A DNA stretch of 21,537 nt from a virus, in the IMG/VR virus record IMGVR_UViG_3300025674_000478, positions 1 to 21,537 of that record; one strand, written 5' to 3'. Position numbers and translations under genes: made by a program. Below the pieces are notes generated by a model, which saw only the letters and a list, made by a program, of their open reading frames with translations, made no database searches and was not told the DNA's origin. Shown in pieces: positions 1 through 7,100 of this stretch. How positions within the stretch are numbered: position 1 is the first letter of the stretch; the number at the start of each line of letters is the position of its first letter.

Positions 1-1140
1 GCGAAAGCAGACAATCTTGAAAAGGAGTTCGATCAAGCTGTTGAACTAGAAAAGATCAAGGCTGAGATCCTCGCCAAGCGAGAGGCTGAAGCGAAAGCAG
101 CAGTCCAGCCACCTGTTTTCGAGGCCCAGCAACCCAAACTTGAGGAAGTTAAAGAAGTGATCCCAGCAACCGCTAAGTCCCAAAAGTCGAAAGTCTTTGC
201 TTCGAGCGAAGATGCTTACACAGCAGGTATGTACCTTGCAGCCCTCGGTGGCGACCACAAGGCAAAAGAGTTCATGGCGGCTCAGTCCGGCGGAACTGAC
301 AACAAGGGCGGTTTTGCCGTACCTTCACCTTTGAGCAACCAGCTTATCCACTTGCTCGAATCATACGGTGTTGCTCGTCAATACTGTCAGCGAATCGTGA
401 TGGGAAGCGACAACTGGGCCGTCCCTAAAGTGACTGCACAGGCATCCGTATATTATCCAGCCGAAAGTGCATCTTTAACGGAATCAGACGTTACTTTTAG
501 TTCTGTTTCGCTCGTTGCCAAGAAGATGGCTGCCTTGGTTAAGATGTCCACTGAGATTAGCGAAGATGCAGTCATTAGCATGACTGATACGCTTGTGACC
601 AGCATCGCTTACCAAATGGCTCTTGCAGAGGATGACAACCTGTTCAACGGTGTTGCTTCCGCAATCAATGCCAATGGTATCGCTGGAAATGCAAGTGTTG
701 ATGACACCAATGTTGCTTCGCTTGCTGCTCTTGCTCTTACCGACCTAACCGCTTGTGTTGGTGGTATCGGCAATCCGATTCGTGGTGCAAGCAATGCTTG
801 GTTCATCAACCCAGCAGTCTACCATTCGGCTGTACGCGATCTTGCCAATGCTGCCGGTGGTAACACCATCCAAAGCATCGAAGGTGGTCAGCAGCAATCG
901 CTTCTCGGATATCCAGTCGTTTTGACTAGCATCATCCCTGTTGCTCCTGCTTCCGGCGAACTGGTTGCAGTCTTTGGTGACTTGCGACTTGGGTGCTACT
1001 TCGGTGATCGTCGCTCGCTCAACTTCAAGACCTTGAATGAGCTTTACGCAGCAAACGATCAGATTGGGATTCAAGCTACTCAGCGAATTGACATCGCTGT
1101 AGCTAACCCAGAAGTTCTCGCCAAGATCACCATTACCTAA
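1..1140 (+). CDS. HK97-fold major capsid protein (5' partial)
   Basis: Forms the icosahedral shell of the virion. The frame is open from base 1 with no stop, so the GTG at 157 is internal and the real start lies upstream of the window. The first ~50 visible residues are charged and helical (KADNLEKEFDQAVELEKIKA), as in the N-terminal delta/scaffold region that HK97-type capsid proteins lose on maturation. After the low-complexity linker comes the core: GGTDNKGGFAVPSPLSNQL, then SYGVARQYCQRI, STEISEDAV (typical E-loop to spine-helix region), FINPAVYHSAVRDL, LLGYPVVLTS and a C-terminal RIDIAVANPEVLAKITIT strand, all in the order usual for the family. It is followed two bases later by a small gene and then by head-completion genes, which fits. 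The cleavage site cannot be placed by eye. Family call is strong; the missing N-terminus is certain. Confidence 0.9.
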   Translation, partial: AKADNLEKEFDQAVELEKIKAEILAKREAEAKAAVQPPVFEAQQPKLEEVKEVIPATAKSQKSKVFASSEDAYTAGMYLAALGGDHKAKEFMAAQSGGTDNKGGFAVPSPLSNQLIHLLESYGVARQYCQRIVMGSDNWAVPKVTAQASVYYPAESASLTESDVTFSSVSLVAKKMAALVKMSTEISEDAVISMTDTLVTSIAYQMALAEDDNLFNGVASAINANGIAGNASVDDTNVASLAALALTDLTACVGGIGNPIRGASNAWFINPAVYHSAVRDLANAAGGNTIQSIEGGQQQSLLGYPVVLTSIIPVAPASGELVAVFGDLRLGCYFGDRRSLNFKTLNELYAANDQIGIQATQRIDIAVANPEVLAKITIT

Positions 1141-1142
1141 TC

Positions 1143-1364
1143 ATGGCGAAAGTTAAGTTTAAAGTGGCCCGCATGGGATTCCCTGCGGGTCACATTGTGG
1201 ATGAATCATCCATAAAAGAAGGTGTGCTAAAAACCTTGTGGCAGTTTGGCGTATTGGAAAGCGTAGAAGATGACAACAAATTGGACGATTCAACGCCTGA
1301 CAAGCCCAAGTACGCTTCCAGTAAGCGTAGCCCAAGTAAAAAGTCATCTAAACCTAAATCCTGA
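1143..1364 (+). CDS. Small basic-tailed head-region protein, function unknown
   Basis: A 73-aa protein beginning two bases after the capsid stop codon, so it is probably translated by coupling. The first ~45 residues could fold (VKFKVARMGFPAGHIVDESS, then an LWQFGVLE segment); the last ~30 are hydrophilic and end in a Ser/Lys-rich tail (KRSPSKKSSKPKS). Small proteins of this shape, with a short strand-rich start and a disordered tail, often sit between capsid and connector genes in siphophages, but I do not recognise a family. Oddly, its last 95 bases are also read in another frame as the conserved N-terminus of the connector gene at 1270. The tail is therefore under double coding constraint and may be free in sequence. 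Confidence 0.6.
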   Translation: MAKVKFKVARMGFPAGHIVDESSIKEGVLKTLWQFGVLESVEDDNKLDDSTPDKPKYASSKRSPSKKSSKPKS

Positions 1365-1872
1365 TGACAGCACACATAACGATAAGTTGCAGGATCTTAT
1401 TATCGCTGCAACTGAACGGTTAGAGCAGGATATCGACCGCCAGATCATCACCGCTACTTACGAACAAACTCAGTTCGAGTGGAACGAAGATGATGAACAA
1501 CGTGGCGAACTAAAACTATACAAGAAGGCTGTTACGGTCATTCAGTCGGTTAAGTATTACGATTCGGATGGAACTCTCGTAACGATGCCTGAAGCAGACT
1601 ACATCTTCGACCCAGGAAGATGCTCTCTGTTTGTTTCACCCGGCGAGGACTGGCCGAGTGTTCAAGACTACAATCCAAATGCTATCGCAGTAAGGTTCAC
1701 AGCAGGCTACGGATCAGATGCTTCCTGTATACCTCGACTGATGAAAACTGCGATCCTTCTTTGCGTAGGCAAGTGGTTCTACGATCCTGCTCAGGAAGGA
1801 AGTGCATTACACTCTCAGGAAGTCGCCTACGAGCGTATTGTTTCTAACCTCTCTCGGAGTTCTTATCCGTGA
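1270..1872 (+). CDS. Head-tail connector (gp6-like / phiE125 gp8-like family)
   Basis: A 200-aa protein expected to form the ring under the portal at the head-tail junction. The N-terminus fits the family pattern closely: 'P.S.PVSVAQVKSHLNL' followed by 'DKLQDLIIAATERLEQDIDRQI' and 'TYEQTQFEW'. Next come a strand-rich middle (VIQSVKYYDSDGTLVTMPEADY), the 'AIAVRFTAGYG' strand and the 'IPRLMKTAILLCVGKWFYDP' helix. These features, the ~200-aa length and the position two genes after the capsid agree. The ATG at 1270 is chosen because the conserved N-terminus starts there, although it lies 95 bases inside the upstream gene. The 3' end overlaps the next gene through a GTGA junction, which suggests translational coupling. 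Confidence 0.85.
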   Translation: MTTNWTIQRLTSPSTLPVSVAQVKSHLNLNPDDSTHNDKLQDLIIAATERLEQDIDRQIITATYEQTQFEWNEDDEQRGELKLYKKAVTVIQSVKYYDSDGTLVTMPEADYIFDPGRCSLFVSPGEDWPSVQDYNPNAIAVRFTAGYGSDASCIPRLMKTAILLCVGKWFYDPAQEGSALHSQEVAYERIVSNLSRSSYP

Positions 1873-2216
1873 GTAGAAAACGAATCGGTATGCGAAGGTG
1901 GACCGCTACCTTTACTCGGCATGACGGTACAACCGACAGCTATGGTCAGCCTACCTACAAGACAGATGCAGATTGGGATGTCGTTACTCAGACATGGCCC
2001 TGCGAACTGATTACTACTGTAGGTGGTGAGATCGTCAGAGGTCGTATGACGCATGAAAAGACGACACACGTTGCATACGGCGAGTTCTTCGGAACAGGCG
2101 ATCTGACGGTCAGAGATCGTTGTACGATCAACGGAAAAGACTACGGGATTAGTGCGATCATCGACCCTGATGGATTGCAAATGGAAAGACGCATCGAGCT
2201 ACGAGGTGAGTTCTGA
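1869..2216 (+). CDS. Head-tail joining / head closure protein (SPP1 gp16-like)
   Basis: A 115-aa protein that would close the head after DNA packaging and dock the tail. The pattern fits the phage head-tail joining family (the SPP1 gp16 / HK97 gp9 type). It has an early beta strand with 'TRHDGTTDSYGQPTY', a tryptophan-containing strand 'DWDVVTQTWPCELITTVGGEI', the 'EKTTHVAYGEFFGTGDLTVRDRC' region, where the family has its conserved 'th.v...y...l...DR', then 'INGKDYGISAIIDPD' and a final 'RRIELRGEF'. The start is GTG at 1869 inside a GTGA overlap with the connector stop. The stop overlaps the next ATG by one base (TGATG). Length is normal for the family. Confidence 0.85.
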   Translation: MSRKRIGMRRWTATFTRHDGTTDSYGQPTYKTDADWDVVTQTWPCELITTVGGEIVRGRMTHEKTTHVAYGEFFGTGDLTVRDRCTINGKDYGISAIIDPDGLQMERRIELRGEF

Positions 2217-2635
2217 TGGGCAGTATCCTTCCGACTTTGATTGCCGTTGCGAAAAACGATGCTACAGTATTAAGCGTCAGTGGTGGTCGTGTTTTTGCTG
2301 ACTACATACCTGAAGGCTCTGATAAACCATCTGCCATCCTCTACACAACATACGAGGATGCTTACGATTGTTTGACTGAGTTCTTTCCTATCGCTACAGC
2401 AACCGTAAGGTTTGAAAGCTATGGCGAGTCGAGAGAACAAGCAAATGATCTTGCAGATGCTATTGAAGATTCTTTGAACGGATACCGTGGTAGAATCTCA
2501 GGCGATGACATATTTATCAACGGTGTGAAAAGACAGACTGGTAAGATCCATCTTGTCGATATACCGAATGATGGAACAGATAACTGGCAATTCAGGACCG
2601 TTCAAAGTTTCGACGTTTCCTATACAAAAGTTTAA
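2216..2635 (+). CDS. Tail terminator / tail completion protein (DUF3168-like)
   Basis: A 139-aa protein likely to cap the head-proximal end of the tail tube. The pattern matches DUF3168-type tail completion proteins: 'LPTLIAVAKNDATVLSV' helix and turn, 'GGRVFADYIPEGSDKPSAILY' (family: 'ri.....P.....Pyi'), a beta strand 'ATATVRFESYGESREQANDLA', an 'IEDSLNGYRG' helix end, and a final beta hairpin 'WQFRTVQSFDVSYTKV'. It begins on the last base of the upstream stop codon and is followed, after 13 bases, by the tail tube gene, the usual order in siphophages. No cysteine or membrane segment is visible. Assignment rests on pattern plus position, so it is good but not certain. Confidence 0.72.
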   Translation: MGSILPTLIAVAKNDATVLSVSGGRVFADYIPEGSDKPSAILYTTYEDAYDCLTEFFPIATATVRFESYGESREQANDLADAIEDSLNGYRGRISGDDIFINGVKRQTGKIHLVDIPNDGTDNWQFRTVQSFDVSYTKV

Positions 2636-2648
2636 CAAGGATTAAAAA

Positions 2649-3065
2649 ATGCCATCAGCATACTACACAGGTGAGGGTGCGACCGCGACTTTCCCCGGCA
2701 TCTCGTCGGCTTGCGCGCGAAGTATCTCTGTATCCGGTTTCTCAGTTGATAAGATCGACGCTACATGCCTCGACAGCAGCAACTTCAAAGAGTACATCCC
2801 ATCGTTCCTTAAAGAACCCGGTGAAGTCTCTGCGACTTTCCGTTTCAGCGGAACTTTGCCAGTGGCGAGCGTTGGTGACGTTGGTACTGCAACGATCTCC
2901 TTTGGATTGCTCGACGGTGAAACGACAGCAGCATCTTTGACAGGAAGTGGATTCCTAACGGATGTGTCGACTTCCGAGATCAATGGGACATCGCTCGTTG
3001 AGATGACCGTTACGTTTGCTTTTGATGGTATCGGTACTGAACCATCGTTTACAGCAGGTAGCTAA
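2649..3065 (+). CDS. Major tail tube protein
   Basis: A 138-aa, strongly beta-rich protein rich in Ser, Thr and Gly. The stretch 'KIDATCLDSSNFKEYIPSF', followed by 'EPGEVSATFRF', is the recognisable part of the major tail tube family ('id.T...s....f.pg..d.Ge.t.....'). It ends in a 'SLVEMTVTFAFDGIGTEPSF' strand typical of the tube subunit's C-terminal sheet. An AAGGA Shine-Dalgarno site sits about 8 bases before the ATG. The protein lies between the tail terminator and tail assembly chaperone genes, exactly where a tail tube gene is expected. It is a little shorter than many tail tube proteins and has no added Ig-like domain. Confidence 0.78.
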   Translation: MPSAYYTGEGATATFPGISSACARSISVSGFSVDKIDATCLDSSNFKEYIPSFLKEPGEVSATFRFSGTLPVASVGDVGTATISFGLLDGETTAASLTGSGFLTDVSTSEINGTSLVEMTVTFAFDGIGTEPSFTAGS

Positions 3066-3078
3066 TAGAGGGTAAGCT

Positions 3079-3381
3079 ATGAGTCGAGTTGAACTACGAA
3101 AGCACATGGGGATTGGTTTAGGATCTGGGAAAGAGCATTTCCTGAATCAGTACATCGTGTTGCTCGACGGAAGGCAGGTTGGTTACAAGGGTTGCAAACA
3201 TGGCGACCCTATCAACCTTACTTCACGCATACCAACGGATCTTGTGAAGATCGTTGAAAGTGAAATCGATCTCCTTCTTGGGGACGAGAGTAAAGCGAAC
3301 GAGTTAATCGGAACTTGGTCGCATGAGGACACTACAGAAGTTGAACAGGGAGATACTGAAGATGACATCTTTGACTCGTGA
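3079..3381 (+). CDS. Conserved-looking small tail-region protein, unknown function
   Basis: A 100-aa protein in the tail assembly block. It has a short basic N-terminus, a beta-strand section 'QYIVLLDGRQVGYKGCKHGD', a helical segment 'PTDLVKIVESEIDLLL', and an acidic tail (SHEDTTEVEQGDTEDDIFDS). The 'vLLDG..VGY.g' pattern suggests a small compact fold, but I do not recognise a named family. GAGGG before the ATG gives a reasonable ribosome site. Its 3' end overlaps the chaperone gene by 20 bases, and the chaperone's ribosome site lies inside this gene, so the two are likely translationally coupled. A tail chaperone partner or a minor tail component is possible, but this is inference only. Confidence 0.55.
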   Translation: MSRVELRKHMGIGLGSGKEHFLNQYIVLLDGRQVGYKGCKHGDPINLTSRIPTDLVKIVESEIDLLLGDESKANELIGTWSHEDTTEVEQGDTEDDIFDS

Positions 3382-3715
3382 GAAACTGCTTTCACTAAAA
3401 CCAACACCAAAGGAGGTCGAAGTGGAAGGTTTCGGTATTGTGTTCTTAAAGCCTTTGACTGAGTTGCTTCGTTCACGAAGATTGTCAGAGCTATTTGACG
3501 AAAAGGGGAAGTCTGACAAGACGACCCAAGAGAAGCGTCGAGCGAACATGATTATCGATCAAGTGTGCGATAAAGATGGCAACCCGATGTTTACTCAGGC
3601 GGATCTCAAGGACATCCTAGAACTGGATGGTGCGAAGCTCGATGAGCTTGTTCATGCGATCTTAGATTTCAATACGGATGATGAAAAAAAAGATCAGGGC
3701 GAGTCGAAAAGCTAA
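3362..3715 (+). CDS. Tail assembly chaperone, zero-frame product (lambda gpG-like)
   Basis: A 117-aa protein expected to coat or guide the tape measure protein during tail assembly. The pattern is that of siphophage tail chaperones: 'PKEVEVEGFGIVFLKPLTE' (a strand pair leading into a helix), 'EKRRANMIIDQVCDKDGNPMFTQADLKDILELDGAKLDELVHAILDFN' read as separate blocks, where the family has 'A..i...v.De.G.plFt..d...L......l..l...i...n'. I chose ATG 3362 over the upstream ATG 3323 because AGGGAG ends 9 bases before it. The 3' end holds an A-run and stem for -1 frameshifting, which extends this protein into a second domain. Position directly before the tape measure region supports the call. Confidence 0.82.
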   Translation: MTSLTREKLLSLKPTPKEVEVEGFGIVFLKPLTELLRSRRLSELFDEKGKSDKTTQEKRRANMIIDQVCDKDGNPMFTQADLKDILELDGAKLDELVHAILDFNTDDEKKDQGESKS

Positions 3716-3748
3716 TTAAGCATTTCAAAAGAAACCATCGACTACGCT
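3685..3748 (+). promoter_or_regulatory. Programmed -1 ribosomal frameshift signal (A AAA AAA plus stem)
   Basis: The slippery heptamer A_AAA_AAA is at 3685-3691, in phase with the chaperone codons (gaA AAA AAA G). Six bases further on, GGCGAGTCGA (3698-3707) can pair with TCGACTACGCT (3738-3748). This gives ten pairs, one of them G-U, with a bulged A at 3744. The zero-frame stop at 3713-3715 lies in the loop. Heptamer, 5-9 base spacer and stem are the standard elements of bacterial and phage -1 frameshift sites. The efficiency and any pseudoknot cannot be read by eye. Confidence 0.78.
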
Positions 3749-3939
3749 GGGCATTTATCGTCTGCCAGAAACTAAAGATAGATGACCCAGTTCATTGGAT
3801 GGATACTGTAAGTCCCACATTGCTCGACCAGTGGATTGCCTTCGAGATTGTTCAGCGGGATACCGGGGAGTCGTCATCGGGAGATCCTGAGGATGCTAGA
3901 GAACAACTCAATTCGATGGTGAAGCAATGGCAAAAATGA
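3691..3939 (+). CDS. -1 frame extension of tail assembly chaperone (gpT-like part of a gpGT fusion)
   Basis: This is an open frame one base behind the chaperone. It has no ATG near its start: the frame is closed by TGA at 3682-3684, immediately before the A-run. Entry is therefore only sensible by a -1 slip at 3685-3691. The extension reads RSGRVEKLIKHFKRNHRLRW and then 'AFIVCQKLKIDDPVHW', 'LLDQWIAFEIVQRDTGE', ending '...MVKQWQK' at TGA 3937-3939. The 'l...l......w......ll..W.afe' pattern is that of the T-part of siphophage chaperones. The fusion would be 110 + 82 = 192 residues. The end overlaps the next gene by 13 bases. The gap between the 117-aa gene and the gene at 3927 is explained entirely by this extension. 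Confidence 0.8.
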   Translation, partial: RSGRVEKLIKHFKRNHRLRWAFIVCQKLKIDDPVHWMDTVSPTLLDQWIAFEIVQRDTGESSSGDPEDAREQLNSMVKQWQK

Positions 3940-4463
3940 GAGCAGGCGTAGACATTGCTGGTCTAATGCAACAAGCATTAAAGAATGTTCAAAATGACAT
4001 TCAGTTAGCAATGCACAGGGAAGTCGCTGAGAAGCTAGGGATGGTAACTGCCATCACCATCCAAATGCAAATGCGTGCTAAGGGGATACGCAGAGCAAAA
4101 GCTACTGGTACGCATTTAAAGCGATCCGCAAAGGAGCAGGCAGCAGCAAACAGATATGGTTCCATGCTTGATACATACTACAAGGTATGGCGACAGCAGG
4201 ATATGAACAGAGACATGGTTTTTAGTGGGCAAACTCTTGCTTCTTATAAGGCTCGATTCAGGAATGATGGATGGAAGAACCATCATTACTGGGAAAAGAA
4301 AGGTCCGGGTAGCGGATCTGGCAATGATTATCCCGGTGAGCATTACATCGAAGCATCACAAAAGATTCTTCGCCGCGAAGCACCTAAATTGATTGCTGCC
4401 GTTGCAAGGCGAGTGCTTACACATCCAAAGTATTTCAAAGTCAAACACAAAGTCGGAGTTTAG
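3927..4463 (+). CDS. Unknown protein between tail chaperone and tape measure
   Basis: A 178-aa basic protein. It has an N-terminal helical stretch (GLMQQALKNVQNDIQLAMHREVAEKLG), a basic middle, 'YGSMLDTYYKVWRQQ', a glycine/aromatic stretch 'HHYWEKKGPGSGSGNDYPG', and a C-terminal helix 'ASQKILRREAPKLIAAVARR' followed by 'HPKYFK'. The final 'EHYI.AS.......p.l...va' has some feel of HK97 gp10-like neck proteins, whose genes normally lie further upstream, next to the tail terminator. Here the position is after the chaperone. I cannot settle whether it is a relocated neck protein or a separate tail-assembly factor. The ATG overlaps the frameshift extension by 13 bases. No enzyme motif or membrane segment is visible. 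Confidence 0.5.
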   Translation: MAKMRAGVDIAGLMQQALKNVQNDIQLAMHREVAEKLGMVTAITIQMQMRAKGIRRAKATGTHLKRSAKEQAAANRYGSMLDTYYKVWRQQDMNRDMVFSGQTLASYKARFRNDGWKNHHYWEKKGPGSGSGNDYPGEHYIEASQKILRREAPKLIAAVARRVLTHPKYFKVKHKVGV

Positions 4464-4472
4464 GAATCAAGG

Positions 4473-6545
4473 ATGGCAAAGACAACGAAACTAATCGGCT
4501 ACGGCATTAGCTTTGACATGAAGTTAGTTGGTGGAGTAAAGACCGCCGATGACTTTGCGAGGGCTGCTAAATCAGTACAAAAAAGCATCAACAAAAGCAC
4601 CGATGCGACAAAGCAACACAAGTTGCAGCTTGAGGTTTTGGATCAAGCTCTCAAGAAAAGCATTGTTACGCAAAAGCAGCATGACGAAGCTAGGTTCAGT
4701 GTTGAAGCAAAAGAAATAAAGAGACAGCAAAGGCTTGAAAAGGAACGTCGATTAGTACTTGGCTTAGATCAGCAGGAATCTCTACTTGCGAAGAACAGGC
4801 AGCAACGCGCACGCATGGCAGGAATGGCTGCTTCTGGTGTAAGTGGTCTAGGCATGGGAGGTGCTGCTGCTGGTGCTGCTAGGTTTTTGGGTGGTACGGT
4901 TGGGTTAGGTCTTGGTGCTGCTGGAATGGGTTTGGGATTTGTTGGTGCTGCTACTGTAAAAGCATCGATATCCGCTTTTGCAAAGCTAGAGTCTCAAGTT
5001 ACCGCGATGAAGTCGCTTTTCGGAGAGGATATAGCTGGTAATCTAAATACTCAATTTAGAGCATTAGCAAAGACAACTATTCTTACAAATAGTCAACTGA
5101 TTGAAAACGCTAAGACATGGGCTTCTTACGGCCTTACAACCGAAGGGCTGACGGACAGACTAAAAAGACTTGGTACTGTTGCTGGTGGTAACTCAGAAAA
5201 GTTCAGGGCATTGACGATTGCGTTCGCACAGGTCAATGCTCAGGGCAAGCTGATGGGTCAGGAAAAGAACCAGCTTATCAATGCTGGTATGTCTTTGTCT
5301 GCTGTTGCCGATGCTGCTGGAATTTCAATGGATCAGTTTGCTGATGCCATGAAGAATGGAGAAATTACAGCAGAACATCTAAATCAAGCTCTTGTGAATG
5401 TAACAAGCGAAGGTGGTCTGTTTGCAGGATACCTTGAAAAGCAGGCTGAGACTATCACTGGAAAGATGACTATTCTTTCTGCATCTTGGGAGGAGTTTTT
5501 AGTTGCACTAGGAGAATCAGAGCAAGGTCCGGCTTCTGTCATATTGGACAAGATGATCGACGCTGCTGTTGAATTGAAGGCAGCCGCAGAATGGTGGTCA
5601 GGGAAAGGTTCTCCACCTACTCCCGGAGTTGCAGGAGCGCAGGCAAGTCGATTTGCCGGAGGAATAGTAGACACAGGCGGTGCGCAGGCTACCTATGGAG
5701 CAAGAGGTGGCTTCATGGGAGGAATGGGAGGAGGACTTCAGCCGTCTGTTAATTCTGAATCTGAGCGAGAGCGTACTGCAAGAGAAGAAAGATTAAGGGC
5801 TTTGGCAGAAGAAGCGGAAGCTATTAAAAAGAGAGAGGCTGCCGAAAAGCAAGTTAATGATCTTTTGAAAAAACAATTCGAGCAGTACATGGATAACTTG
5901 CGTGCTGCTGAAGGCTTTATAGACAGAACTGGAAAGTCTTTTTCCATACCCGGACAGCCAACAAGATTAGAAAGGACTGGAACTAGCGTTATTTCTGACT
6001 TTGAACAGCAAGGTCTATTTGAAGAAGCAGAAAGAATTGGTGAAGTCTTTGGCGAATCTGCAATGAATCAGTTTAAGCAGTTCTTTCCAGAGGTGTTCAG
6101 CGAAACATTCAAGGATACATTTGTTGGACCGATGCCCAAAAGCCAATACGACTTGGCAAAAGAACGAGGGCTTGAGCAAAAAGAGCTTATGCTGAAGGAA
6201 GAAGCATTGCTTCTTGCAAAGATAGAAAACGAAAATCAAAAGTTCGACAAAGAAATGGAACTTCTGGATCAGCAAGAGAAGGAAGCTAAAGAAGAACTCG
6301 ATAAAGAAAGGAGGTTAGCCAAGGCTCCATCTCCTGTATCATTCAAGGCAGCGTCAGTTGAGGAGTTCATGTTCTTGCGTCAAATGACTCAGCGTAATGA
6401 AACCGCTGCTGCAATAAGGGAAGCTCAAGCAAAAAACGATGCAGTAATGAGGGAAATAGACGGAAACAGAAAGATTGCAGAACAAAGGCGTGAAGAGCAA
6501 ATTGAAAACCTTAGCTTGCGTATATCAGAGCTAGAGACAAAATAA
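4473..6545 (+). CDS. Tail tape measure protein
   Basis: A 690-aa protein that sets tail length and occupies the tail lumen. Residues ~25-110 are charged and helical. Residues ~115-165 are a hydrophobic Gly/Ala-rich stretch (GLGMGGAAAGAARFLGGTVG), as tape measures often carry. Residues ~170-350 match the tape measure N-terminal domain: 'LESQVTAMKSLFGEDIAGN', 'TQFRALAKTTILTNSQLIENA', 'FAQVNAQGKLMGQEKNQLIN', 'GMSLSAVADAAGI' and 'GEITAEHLNQALVNVTSEGG'. The rest is linker and long coiled coil (ESERERTAREERLRALAEEA and similar repeats near 540-690). No lytic transglycosylase or peptidase motif is visible. At the usual ~0.15 nm per residue a tail near 100 nm is inferred. It directly follows the chaperone region, as expected. 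Confidence 0.9.
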   Translation: MAKTTKLIGYGISFDMKLVGGVKTADDFARAAKSVQKSINKSTDATKQHKLQLEVLDQALKKSIVTQKQHDEARFSVEAKEIKRQQRLEKERRLVLGLDQQESLLAKNRQQRARMAGMAASGVSGLGMGGAAAGAARFLGGTVGLGLGAAGMGLGFVGAATVKASISAFAKLESQVTAMKSLFGEDIAGNLNTQFRALAKTTILTNSQLIENAKTWASYGLTTEGLTDRLKRLGTVAGGNSEKFRALTIAFAQVNAQGKLMGQEKNQLINAGMSLSAVADAAGISMDQFADAMKNGEITAEHLNQALVNVTSEGGLFAGYLEKQAETITGKMTILSASWEEFLVALGESEQGPASVILDKMIDAAVELKAAAEWWSGKGSPPTPGVAGAQASRFAGGIVDTGGAQATYGARGGFMGGMGGGLQPSVNSESERERTAREERLRALAEEAEAIKKREAAEKQVNDLLKKQFEQYMDNLRAAEGFIDRTGKSFSIPGQPTRLERTGTSVISDFEQQGLFEEAERIGEVFGESAMNQFKQFFPEVFSETFKDTFVGPMPKSQYDLAKERGLEQKELMLKEEALLLAKIENENQKFDKEMELLDQQEKEAKEELDKERRLAKAPSPVSFKAASVEEFMFLRQMTQRNETAAAIREAQAKNDAVMREIDGNRKIAEQRREEQIENLSLRISELETK

Positions 6546-6575
6546 TTAGTTGCAATAAAAACAAAGGAGAAATAA

Positions 6576-7091
6576 ATGTCTACTATTACCTCGGCAGTAT
6601 TTCAGGCAACGGCAAAAGTTACAGCGTCAAATGCTGCCGGTGCTGGAATTAGTGTTACAAAAGTTTTCAGCGAAGATAATAAGAACGCCAGTTCCGTTAT
6701 TGTTCCAAACAGAATGTTGTTTTTAGATAAAGAAACAATTACTTCTGGGACATCACTAACTATTGACCTGTATGACCTTGGCACTTTGGATGTTGGTGCA
6801 GGAGCAGGAGATGACAACCTCGGTGAGACACACGCCAATAGTTTTATCAACAGCATACTTATACAAAGTGACTCGACTTCAACAGGTACTCTAAGGATCA
6901 ACCAGACAGTGACTAATGGATGGACGGGTCTTACTGGGGGAAGCACATCTGTTGATCTTCCTGCTAATGGTTTCTTTGCGATATCTTATGGATCAGATGG
7001 CGAAGCGGTTGCTGACGCAAGCAACAATATCGTTCAGATAGATGCTGTTGGCGGAAATGTCGTTGCAACTGTTTTGTTTGTTTCTAACTAG
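6576..7091 (+). CDS. Putative virion/distal tail structural protein, unknown family
   Basis: A 171-aa protein rich in Ser, Thr, Gly, Ala and Val with few charged helices, so beta-rich. It contains strand-like pieces 'SSVIVPNRMLFLDKETI', 'SLTIDLYDLGTLDVG', 'NSFINSILIQSDSTSTGTLR', 'NGFFAISYGSDGEA' and a C-terminal 'NVVATVLFVSN'. There is no cysteine. It has one of the strongest ribosome sites in the window (AAAGGAG at 6563-6569, six bases before the ATG), which suggests high expression. Its place after the tape measure, where distal tail genes lie, and its composition suggest a virion protein such as a decoration or tail-tip subunit. No family is recognised. Confidence 0.55.
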   Translation: MSTITSAVFQATAKVTASNAAGAGISVTKVFSEDNKNASSVIVPNRMLFLDKETITSGTSLTIDLYDLGTLDVGAGAGDDNLGETHANSFINSILIQSDSTSTGTLRINQTVTNGWTGLTGGSTSVDLPANGFFAISYGSDGEAVADASNNIVQIDAVGGNVVATVLFVSN

Positions 7092-7100
7092 AGATCAACA

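Noticed and set aside
745-1074. Minus-strand open frame of 109 codons within the capsid gene, and other minus-strand frames throughout.
   Set aside because: All lie opposite strong + strand genes with known family patterns and lack their own ribosome sites or recognisable proteins.
3684-3691. A-run as a sequencing error joining chaperone and extension into one gene.
   Set aside because: Considered, but the slip site is in phase, has a well-placed stem and matches the known two-product arrangement of tail chaperones. Kept only as a refutation test.
4820-4975. Hydrophobic Gly/Ala-rich stretch as a separate membrane protein.
   Set aside because: It is within the continuous tape measure frame, where such a segment is normal.
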